A DNA stretch of 64,000 bases from Apostichopus japonicus (GCF_037975245.1 NC_092571.1:5168001-5232000); one strand, 5' to 3'; counted from the first letter of the stretch, positions 40,660-57,199 are shown. Numbers and translations: made by a program. Notes: a model not told the origin generated them from the letters alone.

Positions 40660-41640
40660 TGCGGTATTGATCAATCGAATGTTCGGTACCGATCAATCGA
40701 ATGTGCGGTACCGATTAATCGAATGTGCGGTACCGAACAATCGAATGTGCGGTACCGATCAATCGAATGTTCGATACCGATCAATCGAATGTGCGGTACC
40801 GAACAATCGAATGTGCGGTACCGAACAATCGAATGTGCGGTACCGATCAATCGAATGTACGGTACCGATCAATCGAATGTGCGGTACCGATCAATCGAAT
40901 GTGCGGTACCGATCAATCGAATGTGCGGTACCGATCAATCGAATGTTCGGTACCGATCAATCGAATGTGCGGTACCGATCAATCGAATGTGCGGTATTGA
41001 TCAATCGAATGTTCGGTACCGATCAATCGAATGTGCGGTACCGATTAATCGAATGTGCGGTACCGAACAGTCGAATGTGCGGTACTGATCAATCGAATGT
41101 TCGATACCGATCAATCGAATGTGCGGTACCGAACAATCGAATGTGCGGTACCGAACAATCGAATGTGCGGTACCGATCAATCGAATGTGCGGTACCGATC
41201 AATCGAATGTGCGGTACCGATCAATCGAATGTGCGGTACCGATCAATCGAATGTGCGGTACCGATCAATCGAATGTTCGGTACCGATCAATCGAATGTGC
41301 GGTACCGATCAATCGAATGTGCGGTATTGATCAATCGAATGTTCGGTACCGATCAATCGAATGTGCGGTACCGATCAATCGAATGTTCGTTACCGATCAA
41401 TCGAATGTGCGGTACCGAACAATCGAATGTGCGGTACCGAACAATCGAATGTGCGGTACCGATCAATCGAATGTGCGGTACCGATCAATCGAATGTGCGG
41501 TACCGATCAATCGAATGTGCGGTACCGATCAATCGAATGTGCGGTACCGATCAATCGAATGTTCGGTACCGATCAATCGAATGTGCGGTACCGATCAATC
41601 GAATGTGCGGTATTGATCAATCGAATGTTCGGTACCGATC
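40660..41640. repeat. Short higher-order repeat, period 330 bp (15 monomers), then 286 bp
   Basis: The order TTCGG, GATTAATCG, GAACAATCG, CGATACCG, GAACAATCG, GAACAATCG from about 40681 recurs at 41011 (offset 330 = 15 x 22) with single changes (GAACAGTCG, GGTACTGATC). A third, shorter copy starts near 41341, and a 13-monomer (286-bp) offset leads to about 41627. All offsets are whole monomers. Confidence 0.7.
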
Positions 41641-42299
41641 AATCGAATGTGCGGTACCGATCAATCGAATGTTCGTTACCGATCAATCGAATGTGCGGTA
41701 CCGATCAATCGAATGTGCGGTACCGATTAATCGAATGTGCGGTACCGATCAATCGAATGTTCGGTACCGATCAATCGAATGTGCGGTACCGATGAATCGA
41801 ATGTTCGGTACGGATCAATCGAATGTGCGGTACCGATCAATCGAATGTTCGGTACCGATCAATCGAATGTTCGGTACCGATCAATCGAATGTTCGGTACC
41901 GATCAATCGATTGTTCGATACCGATCAATCGAATGTGCGGTCCCGAACAATCGAATGTGCGGTACCGAACAATCGAATGTGCGGTACCGATCAATCGAAT
42001 GTGCGGTACCGATCAATCGAATGTGCGGTACCGATCAATCGAATGTGCGGTACCGATCAATCGAATGTGCGGTACCGATAAAGTAATGTGCGATACCGAA
42101 CAATCGAATGTTCGGTACCGTACCGATGAATCGAATGCTCGGTACCGATCAATCGAATGTGCGGTACCGATCAATCGAATGTTCGGTACCGATCAATCGA
42201 ATGTTCGGTACCGATCAATCGAATGTTCGGTACCGATCAATCGATTGTTCGATACCGATCAATCGAATGTGCGGTACCGAACAATCGAATGTGCGGTAC

Positions 42300-45200
42300 C
42301 GAACAATCGAATGTGCGGTACCGATCAATCGAATGTGCGGTACCGATCAATCGAATGTGCGGTACCGATCAATCGAATGTGCGGTACCGATCAATCGAAT
42401 GTGCGGTACCGATAAAGTAATGTTCGGTACCGATCAATCGAATGTGCGGTACCGAACAATCGAATGTGCGGTAACGAACAATCGAATGTGCGGTACCGAT
42501 CAATCGAATGTGCGGTACCGATCAATCGAATGTGCGGTACCGATCAATCGAATGTGCGGTACCGATGAATCGAATGTGCGGTACCGATAAAGTAATGTGC
42601 GATACCGAACAATCGAATGTTCGGTACCGTACCGATGAATCGAATGCTCGGTACCGATGAATCGAATGTGCGGTACCGATCAATCGAATGTTCGGTACCG
42701 ATCAATCGAATGTGCGGTACCGATCAATCGAATGTGCGGTATTGATGAATCGAATGTGCGGTATTGATCAATCGAATGTTCGGTACCGATCAATCGAATG
42801 TGCGGTACCGATCAATCGAATGTTCGTTACCGATCAATCGAATGTTCGGTACCGATCAATCGATTGTGCGGTACCGATCAATCGAATGTTCGGTACCGAT
42901 CAATCGAATGTGCGGTACCGATCAATCGAATGTTCGGTACCGATCAATCGAATGTGCGGTATTGATCAATCGAATGTTCGGTACCGATCAATCGAATGTG
43001 CGGTACCGATTAATCGAATGTGCGGTACCGAACAATCGAATGTGCGGTACCGATCAATCGAATGTTCGGTACCGATCAATCGAATGTGCGGTACCGAACA
43101 ATCGAATGTGCGGTACCGATCAATCGAATATGCGGTACCGATCAATCGAATGTGCGGTACCGATCAATCGAATGTGCGGTACCGAACAATCGAATGTGCG
43201 GTACCGATCAATCGAATGTGCGGTACCGATCAATCGAATGTTCGGTACCGATCAATCGAATGTGCGGTACCGATCAATCGAATGTGCGGTATTGATCAAT
43301 CGAATGTTCGGTACCGATCAATCGAATGTGCGGTACCGATCAATCGAATGTTCGGTACCGATCAATCGAATGTGCGGTACCGATCAATCGAATGTTCGTT
43401 ACCGATCAATCGAATGTGCGGTACCGATCAATCGAATGTGCGGTACCGATCAATCGAATGTGCGGTACCGATCAATCGAATGTTCGATACCGATCAATCG
43501 AATGTGCGGTACCGATCAATCGAATGTTCGATACCGATCAATCGAATGTGCGGTACCGAACAATCGAATGTGCGGTACCGATCAATCGAATGTTCGTTAC
43601 CGATCAATCGAATGTGCGGTATTGATCAATCGAATGTGCGGTACCGATCAATCGAATGTTCGGTACCGATCAATCGATTGTGCGGTACCGATCAATCGAA
43701 TGTTCGGTACCGATCAATCGAATGTTCGGTACCGATCAATCGAATGTGCGGTACCGATCAATCGAATGTGCGGTACCGATCAATCGAATGTTCGATACCG
43801 ATCAATCGAATGTTCGGTACCGATCAATCGAATGTGCGGTACCGAACAATCGAATGTGCGGTACCGATCAATCGAATGTGCGGTATTGATCAATCGAATG
43901 TTCGGTACCGATCAATCGAATGTGCGGTACCGATCAATCGAATGTTCGTTACCGATCAATCGAATGTGCGGTACCGATCAATCGAATGTTCGTTTCCGAT
44001 CAATCGAATGTGCGGTATTGATCAATCGAATGTTCGGTACCGATCAATCGAATGTTCGGTACCGATCAATCGAATGTGCGTTACCGATCAATCGAATGTT
44101 CGGTACCGATCAATCGAATATGCGGTACCGATCAATCGAATGTGTTGTACCGATCAATCGAATGTGCGGTACCGATCAATCATATGTGCGATACCGATTA
44201 ATCGAATGTGCGATACCGATCAATCAAATGTGCGGTACCGATCAATCGAATGTTCGGTACCGATCAATCGAATGTGCGGTACCGAACAATCGAATGTGCG
44301 GTACCGAACAATCGAATGTGCGGTACCGATCAATCGAATGTGCGGTACCGAACAATCGAATGTGCGGTACCGAACAATCGAATGTGCGGTACCGATCAAT
44401 CGAATGTGCGGTACCGATAAAGTAATGTTCGGTACCGATCAATCGAATGTGCGGTACCGAACAATCGAATGTGCGGTACCGAACAATCGAATGTGCGGTA
44501 CCGATCAATCGAATGTGCGGTACCGATCAATCGAATGTGCGGTACCGATCAATCGAATGTGCGGTACCGATCAATCGAATGTGCGGTACCGATAAAGTAA
44601 TGTGCGATACCGAACAATCGAATGTTCGGTACCGTACCGATGAATCGAATGCTCGGTACCGATGAATCGAATGTGCGGTACCGATCAATCGAATGTTCGG
44701 TACCGATCAATCGAATGTGCGGTACCGATCAATCGAATGTGCGGTATTGATTAATCGAATGTGCGGTATTGATCAATCGAATGTTCGGTACCGATCAATC
44801 GAATGTGCGGTACCAATCAATCGAATGTTCGTTACCGATCAATCGAATGTTCGGTACCGATCAATCGATTGTGCGGTACCGATCAATCGAATGTTCGGTA
44901 CCGATCAATCGAATGTGCGGTACCGATCAATCGAATGTTCGGTACCGATCAATCGAATGTGCGGTATTGATCAATCGAATGTTCGGTACCGATCAATCGA
45001 ATGTGCGGTACCGATTAATCGAATGTGCGGTACCGAACAATCGAATGTGCGGTACCGATCAATCGAATGTTCGGTACCGATCAATCGAATGTGCGGTACC
45101 GAACAATCGAATGTGCGGTACCGATCAATCGAATGTGCGGTACCGATCAATCGAATGTGCGGTACCGATCAATCGAATGTGCGGTACCGAACAATCGAAT

Positions 45201-46430
45201 GTGCGGTACCGATCAATCGAATGTGCGGTACCGATCAATCGAATGTTCGGTACCGATCAATCGAATGTGCGGTACCGATCAATCGAATGTGCGGTATTGA
45301 TCAATCGAATGTTCGGTACCGATCAATCGAATGTGCGGTACCGATCAATCGAATGTTCGGTACCGATCAATCGAATGTGCGGTACCGATCAATCGAATGT
45401 TCGTTACCGATCAATCGAATGTGCGGTACCGATCAATCGAATGTTCGGTACCGATCAATCGAATGTGCGGTACCGATCAATCGAATGTGCGGTACCGATC
45501 AATCGAATGTGCGGTACCGATCAATCGAATGTTCGATACCGATCAATCGAATGTGCGGTACCGATCAATCGAATGTTCGATACCGATCAATCGAATGTGC
45601 GGTACCGAACAATCGAATGTGCGGTACCGATCAATCGAATGTTCGTTACCGATCAATCGAATGTGCGGTATTGATCAATCGAATGTGCGGTACCGATCAA
45701 TCGAATGTTCGGTACCGATCAATCGAATGTGCGGTACCGATCAATCGAATGTTCGTTACCGATCAATCGAATGTGCGGTATTGATCAATCGAATGTGCGG
45801 TACCGATCAATCGAATGTTCGGTACCGATCAATCGATTGTGCGGTACCGATCAATCGAATGTTCGGTACCGATCAATCGAATGTTCGGTACCGATCAATC
45901 GAATGTGCGGTACCGATCAATCGAATGTGCGGTACCGATCAATCGAATGTTCGATACCGATCAATCGAATGTTCGGTACCGATCAATCGAATGTGCGGTA
46001 CCGAACAATCGAATGTGCGGTACCGAACAATCGAATGTGCGGTATTGATCAATCGAATGTTCGGTACCGATCAATCGAATGTGCGGTACCGATCAATCGA
46101 ATGTTCGTTACCGATCAATCGAATGTGCGGTACCGATCAATCGAATGTTCGTTTCCGATCAATCGAATGTGCGGTATTGATCAATCGAATGTTCGGTACC
46201 GATCAATCGAATGTTCGGTACCGATCAATCGAATGTGCGTTACCGATCAATCGAATGTTCGGTACCGATCAATCGAATATGCGGTACCGATCAATCGAAT
46301 GTGTTGTACCGATCAATCGAATGTGCGGTACCGATCAATCATATGTGCGATACCGATTAATCGAATGTGCGATACCGATCAATCAAATGTGCGGTACCGA
46401 TCAATCGAATGTTCGGTACCGATCAATCGA
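42300..46430. repeat. Tandem higher-order repeat, period 2005 rising to 2159 bp
   Basis: From about 42300 the monomer order recurs 2005 bp downstream, marked by GATAAAGTAATG (42411 and 44416; 42587 and 44592), TGCTCGGTACCGATGAATCG and GATTAATCGAATGTGCGGTATTG. Past about 45600 the offset becomes 2049 and then 2159, so copy 2 gained 44 bp and then 110 bp (seven whole monomers in all). The first 0.9 kb of this block also recurs at 54.5-55.4 kb (offset 11838). Confidence 0.8.
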
Positions 46431-48769
46431 ATGTGCGGTACCGATCAATCGAATGTGCGGTACCGATCAATCGAATGTTCGATACCGATCAATCGAATGT
46501 GCGGTACCGAACAATCGATTGTGCGGTACCGAACAATCGAATGTGCGGTACCGATCAATCGAATGTGCGGTACCGATCAATCGAATGTGCGGTACCGATC
46601 AATCGAATGTGCGGTACCGATCAACTAATGTGCGATACCGAACAATCGAATGTTCGGTACCGTACCGATGAATCGAATGTTCGGTACCGATCAATCGAAT
46701 GTGCGGTACCGATCAATCGAATGTTCGGTACCGATCAATCGAATGTGCGATACCGATCAATCGAATGTGCGGTACCGATCAATCGAATGTGCGGTACCGA
46801 TCAATCGAATGTGCGGTACCGATCAATCGAATGTGCGGTACCGATCAACTAATGTGCGATACCGAACAATCGAATGTTCGGTACCGTACCGATGAATCGA
46901 ATGCTCGGTACCGATCAATCGAATGTTCGGTACCGATCAATCTAATGATCGGTATTGATCAATCGAATGTGCGGTACCGATCAATCGAATGTTCGGTACG
47001 GATCAATCGAATGTGCGGTACCGATCAATCGAATGTTCGGTACCGATCAATCGAATGTTCGGTACCGATCAATCGAATGTGCGGTACCGATCAATCGAAT
47101 GTTCGATACCGATCAATCGAATGTGCGGTACCGAACAATCGAATGTGCGGTACCGAACAATCGAATGTGCGGTACCGATCAATCGAATGTGCGGTACCGA
47201 TCAATCGAATGTGCGGTACCGATCAATCGAATGTGCGGTACCGATCAATCGAAAGTGCGGTACCGATCAACTAATGTGCGATACCGAACAATCGAATGTT
47301 CGGTACCGTACCGATGAATCGAATGCTCGGTACCGATCAATCGAATGTGCGGTACCGATCAATCGAATGTTCGGTACCGATCAATCGAATGTGCGGTACC
47401 GATCAATCGAATGTGCGGTATTGATTAATCGAATGTGCGGTACCGATCAATCGAATGTGCGGTACCGATCAATCGAATGTGCGGTACCGATCAATCGAAT
47501 GTGCGGTACCGTTCAACTAATGTGCGATACCGAACAATCGAATGTTCGGTACCGTACCGATGAATCGAATGTGCGGTACCGATCAATCAAATGTGCGGTA
47601 CCGATCAATCGAATGTGCGGTACCGATCAATCGAATGTTCGGTACCGATCAATCGAATGTGCGGTACCGATCAATCGAATGTTCGGTACCGATCAATCGA
47701 ATGTTCGGTACCGATCAATCGAATGTGCGGTACCGTTCAACTAATGTGCGATACCGAACAATCGAATGTTCGGTACCGTACCGATGAATCGAATGTGCGG
47801 TACCGATCAATCAAATGTGCGGTACCGATCAATCGAATGTGCGGTACCGATCAATCGAATGTGCGGTATTGATCAATCGAATGTTCGGTACCGATCAATC
47901 GAATGTGCGGTACCGATCAATCGAATGTTCGTTACCGATCGTCGAATGTGCGGTATTGATCAATCGAATGTTCGGTACCGATCAATCTAATGTTCGGTAT
48001 TGATCAATCGAATGTTCGGTACCGATCAATCGAATGTTCGGTACCGATCAATCGAATGTGCGGTACCGATCAAACGAATGTGCGGTACCGATCAATCGAA
48101 TGTGCGTTACCGATCAATCGAATGTTCGTTACCGATCAATCGAATGTGCGGTACCGATCAATCGAATGTTCGGTACCGATCAATCAAATGTGCGGTATTG
48201 ATCAATCGAATGTTCGGTAGCGATCAATCGAATGTTCGGTACCGATCAATCGATTGTGCGGTACCGATCAATCGAATGTGCGGTACCGATCAATCGAATG
48301 TTCGGTACCGATCAATGGAATGTTCGGTACCGATCAATCGAATGTTCGGTACCGATCAATCGAATGTTCGGTACCGATCAATCGAATGATCGGTACCGAT
48401 CAATCGAATGTTCCGTACCGGTCAATCGAATGTTCGGTACCGATCAATCGAATGTGCGGTACCGATCAATCGAATGTGCGTTACCGATCAATCGAATGTT
48501 CGGTACCGATCAATCGAATTTTCGGTACCGATCAATCGAATGTGCGTTACCGATCAATCGAATGTTCGGTACCGATCAATCGAATGTACGGTACCGATCA
48601 ATCGAATGTGCGTTACCGATCAATCGAATGTTCGGTACCGATCAATCGAATGTGCGGTACCGATCAATCGAATGTGTTGCACCGATCAATCGAATGTGCG
48701 GTACCGATCAATCATATGTGCGGTACCGATTAATCGAATGTGCGATACCGATCAATCGAATATGCGGTA

Positions 48770-51700
48770 CCGATCAATCGAATGTGCGGTACCGATCAAT
48801 CGAATGTTCGATACCGATCAATCGAATGTGCGGTACCGAACAATCGAATGTGCGGTACCGAACAATCGAGTGTGCGGTACACATCAATCGAATGTGCGGT
48901 ACCGATCAACAAATGTGCGATACCGAACAATCGAATGCTCGGTACCGTACCGATGAATCGAATGCTCGGTACCGATCAATCGAATGTGCGGTACCGATCA
49001 ATCGAATGTTCGTTACCGATCAATCGAATGTTCGTTACCGATCAATCGAATGTGCGGTACCGATCAATCGAATGTTCGTTACCGATCAATCGAATGTGCG
49101 GTATTGATCAATCGAATGTGCGGTACCGATCAATCGAATGTGCGTTACCGATCAATCGATTGTGCGGTACCGATTAATCGAATGTTCGGTACCGATCAAT
49201 CGAATGTGCGGTACCGATCAATCGAATGTTCGGTACCGATCAATCGAATGTTCGGTACCGATCAATCGAATGTTCGGTACCGATCAATCGAATGTTCGGT
49301 ACCGAACAATCGAATGTGCGGTACCGAACAATCGAATGTGCGGTACCGATCAATCGAATGTGCGGTACCGATCAATCGAATGTTCGGTACCGATCAATCG
49401 AATGTGCGGTACCGATCAATCGAATGTGCGTTACCGATCAATCGAATGTTCGGTACAGATCAATCGAATGTTCGATACCGATCAATCGAATGTGCGGTAC
49501 CGAACAATCGAATGTGCGGTACCGATCAATCGAATGTGCGGTATTGATCAATCGAATGATCGGTACCGATCAATCGAATGTTCGGTACCGATCAATCGAA
49601 TGTTCGGTACCGATCAATCGAATGTGCGGTACCGATCAATCGAATGTGCGTTACCGATCAATCGAATGTTCGGTACCGATCAATCGAATGTTCGGTACCG
49701 ATCAATCGAATGTGCGGTACCGATCAATCGAATGTGCGTTACCGATCAATCGAATGTTCGGTACCGATCAATCGAATGTGCGGTACCGATCAATCGAATG
49801 TGTTGTACCGATCAATCGAATGTGCGGTACCGATCAATCATATGTGCGGTACCGATTAATCGAATGTGCGATACCGATCAATCGAATATGCGGTACCGAT
49901 CAATCGAATGTACGGTACCGATCAATCGAATGTTCGATACCGATCAATCGAATGTGCGGTACCGAACAATCGAATGTGCGGTACCGAACAATCGAGTGTG
50001 CGGTACCGATCAATCGAAAGTGCGGTACCGATCAATCGAATGTGCGGTACCGATCAATCGAATGTGCGGTACCGATAAAGTAATGTGCGATACCGAACAA
50101 TCGAATGTTCGGTACCGTACCGATGAATCGAATGCTCGGTACCGATCAATCGAATGTGCGGTACCGATCAATCGAATGTTCGGTACCGATCAATCGAATG
50201 TTCGGTACCGATCAATCGAATGTTCGGTACCGATCAATCGATTGTTCGATACCGATCAATCGAATGTGCGGTACCGAACAATCGAATGTGCGGTACCGAA
50301 CAATCGAATGTGCGGTACCGATCAATCGAATGTGCGGTACCGATCAATCGAATGTGCGGTACCGATCAATCGAATGTGCGGTACCGATCAATCGAATGTG
50401 CGGTACCGATAAAGTAATGTTCGGTACCGATCAATCGAATGTGCGGTACCGAACAATCGAATGTGCGGTACCGAACAATCGAATGTGCGGTACCGATCAA
50501 TCGAATGTGCGGTACCGATCAATCGAATGTGCGGTACCGATCAATCGAATGTGCGGTACCGATGAATCGAATGTGCGGTACCGATAAAGTAATGTGCGAT
50601 ACCGAACAATCGAATGTTCGGTACCGTACCGATGAATCGAATGCTCGGTACCGATGAATCGAATGTGCGGTACCGATCAATCGAATGTTCGGTACCGATC
50701 AATCGAATGTGCGGTACCGATCAATCGAATGTGCGGTATTGATTAATCGAATGTGCGGTATTGATCAATCGACTGTTCGGTACCGATCAATCGAATGTGC
50801 GGTACCGATCAATCGAATGTTCGTTACCGATCAATCGAATGTTCGGTACCGATCAATCGAATGTGCGGTACCGATCAATCGAATGTGCGGTACCGATCAA
50901 TCGAATGTTCGATACCGATCAATCGAATGTGCGGTACCGAACAATCGAATGTGCGGTACCGAACAAACGAGTGTGCGGTACACATCAATCGAATGTGCGG
51001 TACCGATCAACTAATGTGCGATACCGAACAATCGAATGTTCGGTACCGTACCGATGAATCGAATGCTCGGTACCGATCAATCGAATGTGCGGTACCGATC
51101 AATCGAATGTTCGTTACCGATCAATCGAATGTTCGTTACCGATCAATCGAATGTGCGGTACCGATCAATCGAATGTTCGTTACCGATCAATCGAATGTGC
51201 GGTATTGATCAATCGAATGTGCGGTACCGATCAATCGAATGTGCGGTACCGATCAATCGATTGTGCGGTACCGATTAATCGAATGTTCGGTACCGATCAA
51301 TCGAATGTGCGGTACCGATCAATCGAATGTTCGGTACCGATCAATCGAATGTTCGGTACCGATCAATCGAATGTTCGGTACCGATCAATCGAATGTTCGG
51401 TACCGAACAATCGAATGTGCGGTACCGAACAATCGAATGTGCGGTACCGATCAATCGAATGTGCGGTACCGATCAATCGAATGTTCGGTACCGATCAATC
51501 GAATGTGCGGTACGAATCAATCGAATGTGCGTTACCGATCAATCGAATGTTCGGTACCGATCAATCGAATGTTCGATACCGATCAATCGAATGTGCGGTA
51601 CCGAACAATCGAATGTGCGGTACCGATCAATCGAATGTGCGGTATTGATCAATCGAATGATCGGTACCGATCAATCGAATGTTCGGTACCGATCAATCGA

Positions 51701-52960
51701 ATGTTCGGTACCGATCAATCGAATGTGCGGTACCGATCAATCGAATGTGCGTTACCGATCAATCGAATGTTCGGTACCGATCAATCGAATGTTCGGTACC
51801 GATCAATCGAATGTGCGGTACCGATCAATCGAATGTGCGTTACCGATCAATCGAATGTTCGGTACCGATCAATCGAATGTGCGGTACCGATCAATCGAAT
51901 GTGTTGTACCGATCAATCGAATGTGCGGTACCGATCAATCATATGTGCGGTACCGATTAATCGAATGTGCGATACCGATCAATCGAATATGCGGTACCGA
52001 TCAATCGAATGTGCGGTACCGATCAATCGAATGTTCGATACCGATCAATCGAATGTGCGGTACCGAACAATCGAATGTGCGGTACCGAACAATCGAGTGT
52101 GCGGTACCGATCAATCGAAAGTGCGGTACCGATCAATCGAATGTGCGGTACCGATCAATCGAATGTGCGGTACCGATAAAGTAATGTGCGATACCGAACA
52201 ATCGAATGTTCGGTACCGTACCGATGAATCGAATGCTCGGTACCGATCAATCGAATGTGCGGTACCGATCAATCGAATGTTCGGTACCGATCAATCGAAT
52301 GTTCGGTACCGATCAATCGAATGTTCGGTACCGATCAATCGATTGTTCGATACCGATCAATCGAATGTGCGGTACCGAACAATCGAATGTGCGGTACCGA
52401 ACAATCGAATGTGCGGTACCGATCAATCGAATGTGCGGTACCGATCAATCGAATGTGCGGTACCGATCAATCGAATGTGCGGTACCGATCAATCGAATGT
52501 GCGGTACCGATAAAGTAATGTTCGGTACCGATCAATCGAATGTGCGGTACCGAACAATCGAATGTGCGGTACCGAACAATCGAATGTGCGGTACCGATCA
52601 ATCGAATGTGCGGTACCGATCAATCGAATGTGCGGTACCGATCAATCGAATGTGCGGTACCGATGAATCGAATGTGCGGTACCGATAAAGTAATGTGCGA
52701 TACCGAACAATCGAATGTTCGGTACCGTACCGATGAATCGAATGCTCGGTACCGATGAATCGAATGTGCGGTACCGATCAATCGAATGTTCGGTACCGAT
52801 CAATCGAATGTGCGGTACCGATCAATCGAATGTGCGGTATTGATTAATCGAATGTGCGGTATTGATCAATCGACTGTTCGGTACCGATCAATCGAATGTG
52901 CGGTACCGATCAATCGAATGTTCGTTACCGATCAATCGAATGTTCGGTACCGATCAATCG
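48770..52960. repeat. Tandem higher-order repeat, period 2101 bp
   Basis: From about 48770 to 50860 the sequence recurs 2101 bp downstream. Rare monomers match one to one: CGAGTGTGCGGTACACATC, CGAAAGTGCGG, AATGATCGG and GATAAAGTAATG. Differences are single bases (TGCGTTACCG at 49141 against TGCGGTACCG at 51242; GGTACGAATC at 51512). A related block starts again near 54.5-56.8 kb. Confidence 0.8.
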
Positions 52961-55900
52961 ATTGTGCGGTACCGATCAATCGAATGTTCGGTACCGATCA
53001 ATCGAATGTGCGGTACCGATCAATCGAATGTTCGGTACCGATCAATCGAATGTGCGGTATTGATCAATCGAATGTTCGGTACCGATCAATCGAATGTGCG
53101 GTACCGATCAATCGAATGTGCGGTACCGATCAATCGAATGTTCGGTACCGATCAATCGAATGTGCGGTACCGATCAATCGAATGTTCGTTACCGATCAAT
53201 CGAATGTGCGGTACCGATCAATCGAATGTGCGGTACCGATCAATCGAATGTGCGGTACCGTTCAATCGAATGTTCGATACCGATCAATCGAATGTGCGGT
53301 ACCGATCAATCGAATGTTCGATACCGATCAATCGAATGTGCGGTACCGAACAATCGAATGTGCGATACCGATCAATCGAATGTGCGGTACCGAACAATCG
53401 AATGTGCGGTACCGAACAATCGAATGTGCGGTACCGATCAATCGAATGTGCGGTACCGATCAATCGAATGTGCGGTACCGAACAATCGAATGTGCGATAC
53501 CGATCAATCGAATGTGCGGTACCGAACAATCGAATGTGCGGTACCGAACAATCGAATGTGCGGTACCGATCAATCGAATGTGCGGTACCGATCAATCGAA
53601 TGTGCGGTACCGATCAATCGAATGTGCGGTACCGATAAAGTAATGTTCGGTACCGATCAATCGAATGTGCGGTACCGAACAATCGAATGTGCGGTACCGA
53701 ACAATCGAATGTGCGGTACCGATCAATCGAATGTGCGGTACCGATCAATCGAATGTGCGGTACCGATCAATCGAATGTGCGGTACCGATGAATCGAATGT
53801 GCGGTACCGATCAATCGAATGTTCGTTTCCGATCAATCGAATGTGCGGTATTGATCAATCGAATGTTCGGTACCGATCAATCGAATGTTCGGTACCGATC
53901 AATCGAATGTGCGTTACCGATCAATCGAATGTGCGGTACCGATCAATCGAATATGCGGTACCGATCAATCGAATGTGTTGTACCGATCAATCGAATGTGC
54001 GGTACCGATCAATCATATGTGCGATACCGATTAATCGAATGTGCGATACCGATCAATCAAATGTGCGGTACCGATCAATCGAATGTTCGGTACCGATCAA
54101 TCGAATGTGCGGTACCGAACAATCGAATGTGCGGTACCGAACAATCGAATGTGCGGTACCGATCAATCGAATGTGCGGTACCGATCAATCGAATGTGCGG
54201 TACCGATCAATCGAATGTGCGGTACCGATCAATCGAATGTGCGGTACCGATAAAGTAATGTTCGGTACCGATCAATCGAATGTGCGGTACCGAACAATCG
54301 AATGTGCGGTACCGAACAATCGAATGTGCGGTACCGATCAATCGAATGTGCGGTACCGATCAATCGAATGTGCGGTACCGATCAATCGAATGTGCGGTAC
54401 CGATGAATCGAATGTGCGGTACCGATAAAGTAATGTGCGATACCGAACAATCGAATGTTCGGTACCGTACCGATGAATCGAATGCTCGGTACCGATGAAT
54501 CGAATGTGCGGTACCGATCAATCGAATGTTCGGTACCGATCAATCGAATGTGCGGTACCGATCAATCGAATGTGCGGTATTGATTAATCGAATGTGCGGT
54601 ATTGATCAATCGAATGTTCGGTACCGATCAATCGAATGTGCGGTACCGATCAATCGAATGTTCGTTACCGATCAATCGAATGTTCGGTACCGATCAATCG
54701 ATTGTGCGGTACCGATCAATCGAATGTTCGGTACCGATCAATCGAATGTGCGGTACCGATCAATCGAATGTTCGGTACCGATCAATCGAATGTGCGGTAT
54801 TGATCAATCGAATGTTCGGTACCGATCAATCGAATGTGCGGTACCGATTAATCGAATGTGCGGTACCGAACAATCGAATGTGCGGTACCGATCAATCGAA
54901 TGTTCGGTACCGATCAATCGAATGTGCGGTACCGAACAATCGAATGTGCGGTACCGATCAATCGAATGTGCGGTACCGATCAATCGAATGTGCGGTACCG
55001 ATCAATCGAATGTGCGGTACCGAACAATCGAATGTGCGGTACCGATCAATCGAATGTGCGGTACCGATCAATCGAATGTTCGGTACCGATCAATCGAATG
55101 TGCGGTACCGATCAATCGAATGTGCGGTATTGATCAATCGAATGTTCGGTACCGATCAATCGAATGTGCGGTACCGATCAATCGAATGTTCGGTACCGAT
55201 CAATCGAATGTGCGGTACCGATCAATCGAATGTTCGTTACCGATCAATCGAATGTGCGGTACCGATCAATCGAATGTGCGGTACCGATCAATCGAGTGTG
55301 CGGTACCGATCAATCGAATGTTCGATACCGATCAATCGAATGTGCGGTACCGATCAATCGAATGTTCGATACCGATCAATCGAATGTGCGGTACCGAACA
55401 ATCGAATATGCGGTACCGATCAATCGAATGTTCGTTACCGATCAATCGAATGTTCGTTACCGATCAATCGAATGTGCGGTACCGATCAATCGAATGTTCG
55501 TTACCGATCAATCGAATGTGCGGTATTGATCAATCGAATGTGCGGTACCGATCAATCGAATGTGCGGTACCGATCAATCGATTGTGCGGTACCGATTAAT
55601 CGAATGTTCGGTACCGATCAATCGAATGTGCGGTACCGATCAATCGAATGTTCGGTACCGATCAATCGAATGTTCGGTACCGATCAATCGAATGTTCGGT
55701 ACCGATCAATCGAATGTTCGGTACCGAACAATCGAATGTGCGGTACCGAACAATCGAATGTGCGGTACCGATCAATCGAATGTGCGGTACCGATCAATCG
55801 AATGTGCGGTACCGATCAATCGAATGTTCGGTACCGATCAATCGAATGTGCGGTACCGATCAATCGAATGTGCGTTACCGATCAATCGAATGTTCGGTAC

Positions 55901-57199
55901 CGATCAATCGAATGTTCGATACCGATCAATCGAATGTGCGGTACCGAACAATCGAATGTGCGGTACCGATCAATCGAATGTGCGGTATTGATCAATCGAA
56001 TGATCGGTACCGATCAATCGAATGTTCGGTACCGATCAATCGAATGTTCGGTACCGATCAATCGAATGTGCGGTACCGATCAATCGAATGTGCGTTACCG
56101 ATCAATCGAATGTTCGGTACCGATCAATCGAATGTTCGGTACCGATCAATCGAATGTGCGTTACCGATCAATCGAATGTTCGGTACCGATCAATCGAATG
56201 TGCGGTACCGATCAATCGAATGTGCGTTACCGATCAATCGAATGTTCGGTACCGATCAATCGAATGTGCGGTGCCGATCAATCGAATGTGTTGTACCGAT
56301 CAATCGAATGTGCGGTACCGATCAATCATATGTGCGGTACCGATTAATCGAATGTGCGATACCGATCAATCGAATCTGCGGTACCGATCAATCGAATGTG
56401 CGGTACCGATCAATCGAATGTTCGATACCGATCAATCGAATGTGCGGTACCGAACAATCGAATGTGCGGTACCGAACAATCGAGTGTGCGGTACCGATCA
56501 ATCGAAAGTGCGGTACCGATCAATCGAATGTGCGGTACCGATCAATCGAATGTGCGGTACACATCAATCGAATGTGCGGTACCGATCAACTAATGTGCGA
56601 TACCGAACAATCGAATGTTCGGTACCGTACCGATGAATCGAATGCTCGGTACCGATCAATCGAATGTGCGGTACCGATCAATCGAATGTTCGTTACCGAT
56701 CAATCGAATGTTCGTTACCGATCAATCGAATGTGCGGTACCGATCAATCGAATGTTCGTTACCGATCAATCGAATGTGCGGTATTGATCAATCGAATGTG
56801 CGGTACCGATCAATCGAATGTGCGGTACCGATCAATCGATTGTGCGGTACCGATTAATCGAATGTTCGGTACCGATCAATCGAATGTGCGGTACCGATCA
56901 ATCGAATGTTCGGTACCGATCAATCGAATGTTCGGTACCGATCAATCGAATGTTCGGTACCGATCAATCGAATGTTCGGTACCGATCAATCGAATGTTCG
57001 GTACCGATCAATCGAATGTTCGGTACCGATCAATCGAATGTGCGGTACCGATCAATCGAATGTGCGTTACCGATCAATCGAATGTTCGGTACCGATCAAT
57101 CGAATGTTCGGTACCGATCAATCGAATGTGCGGTACCGATCAATCGAATGTTCGGTACCGATCAATCGAATGTTCGGTACCGATCAATCGAATGTGTTG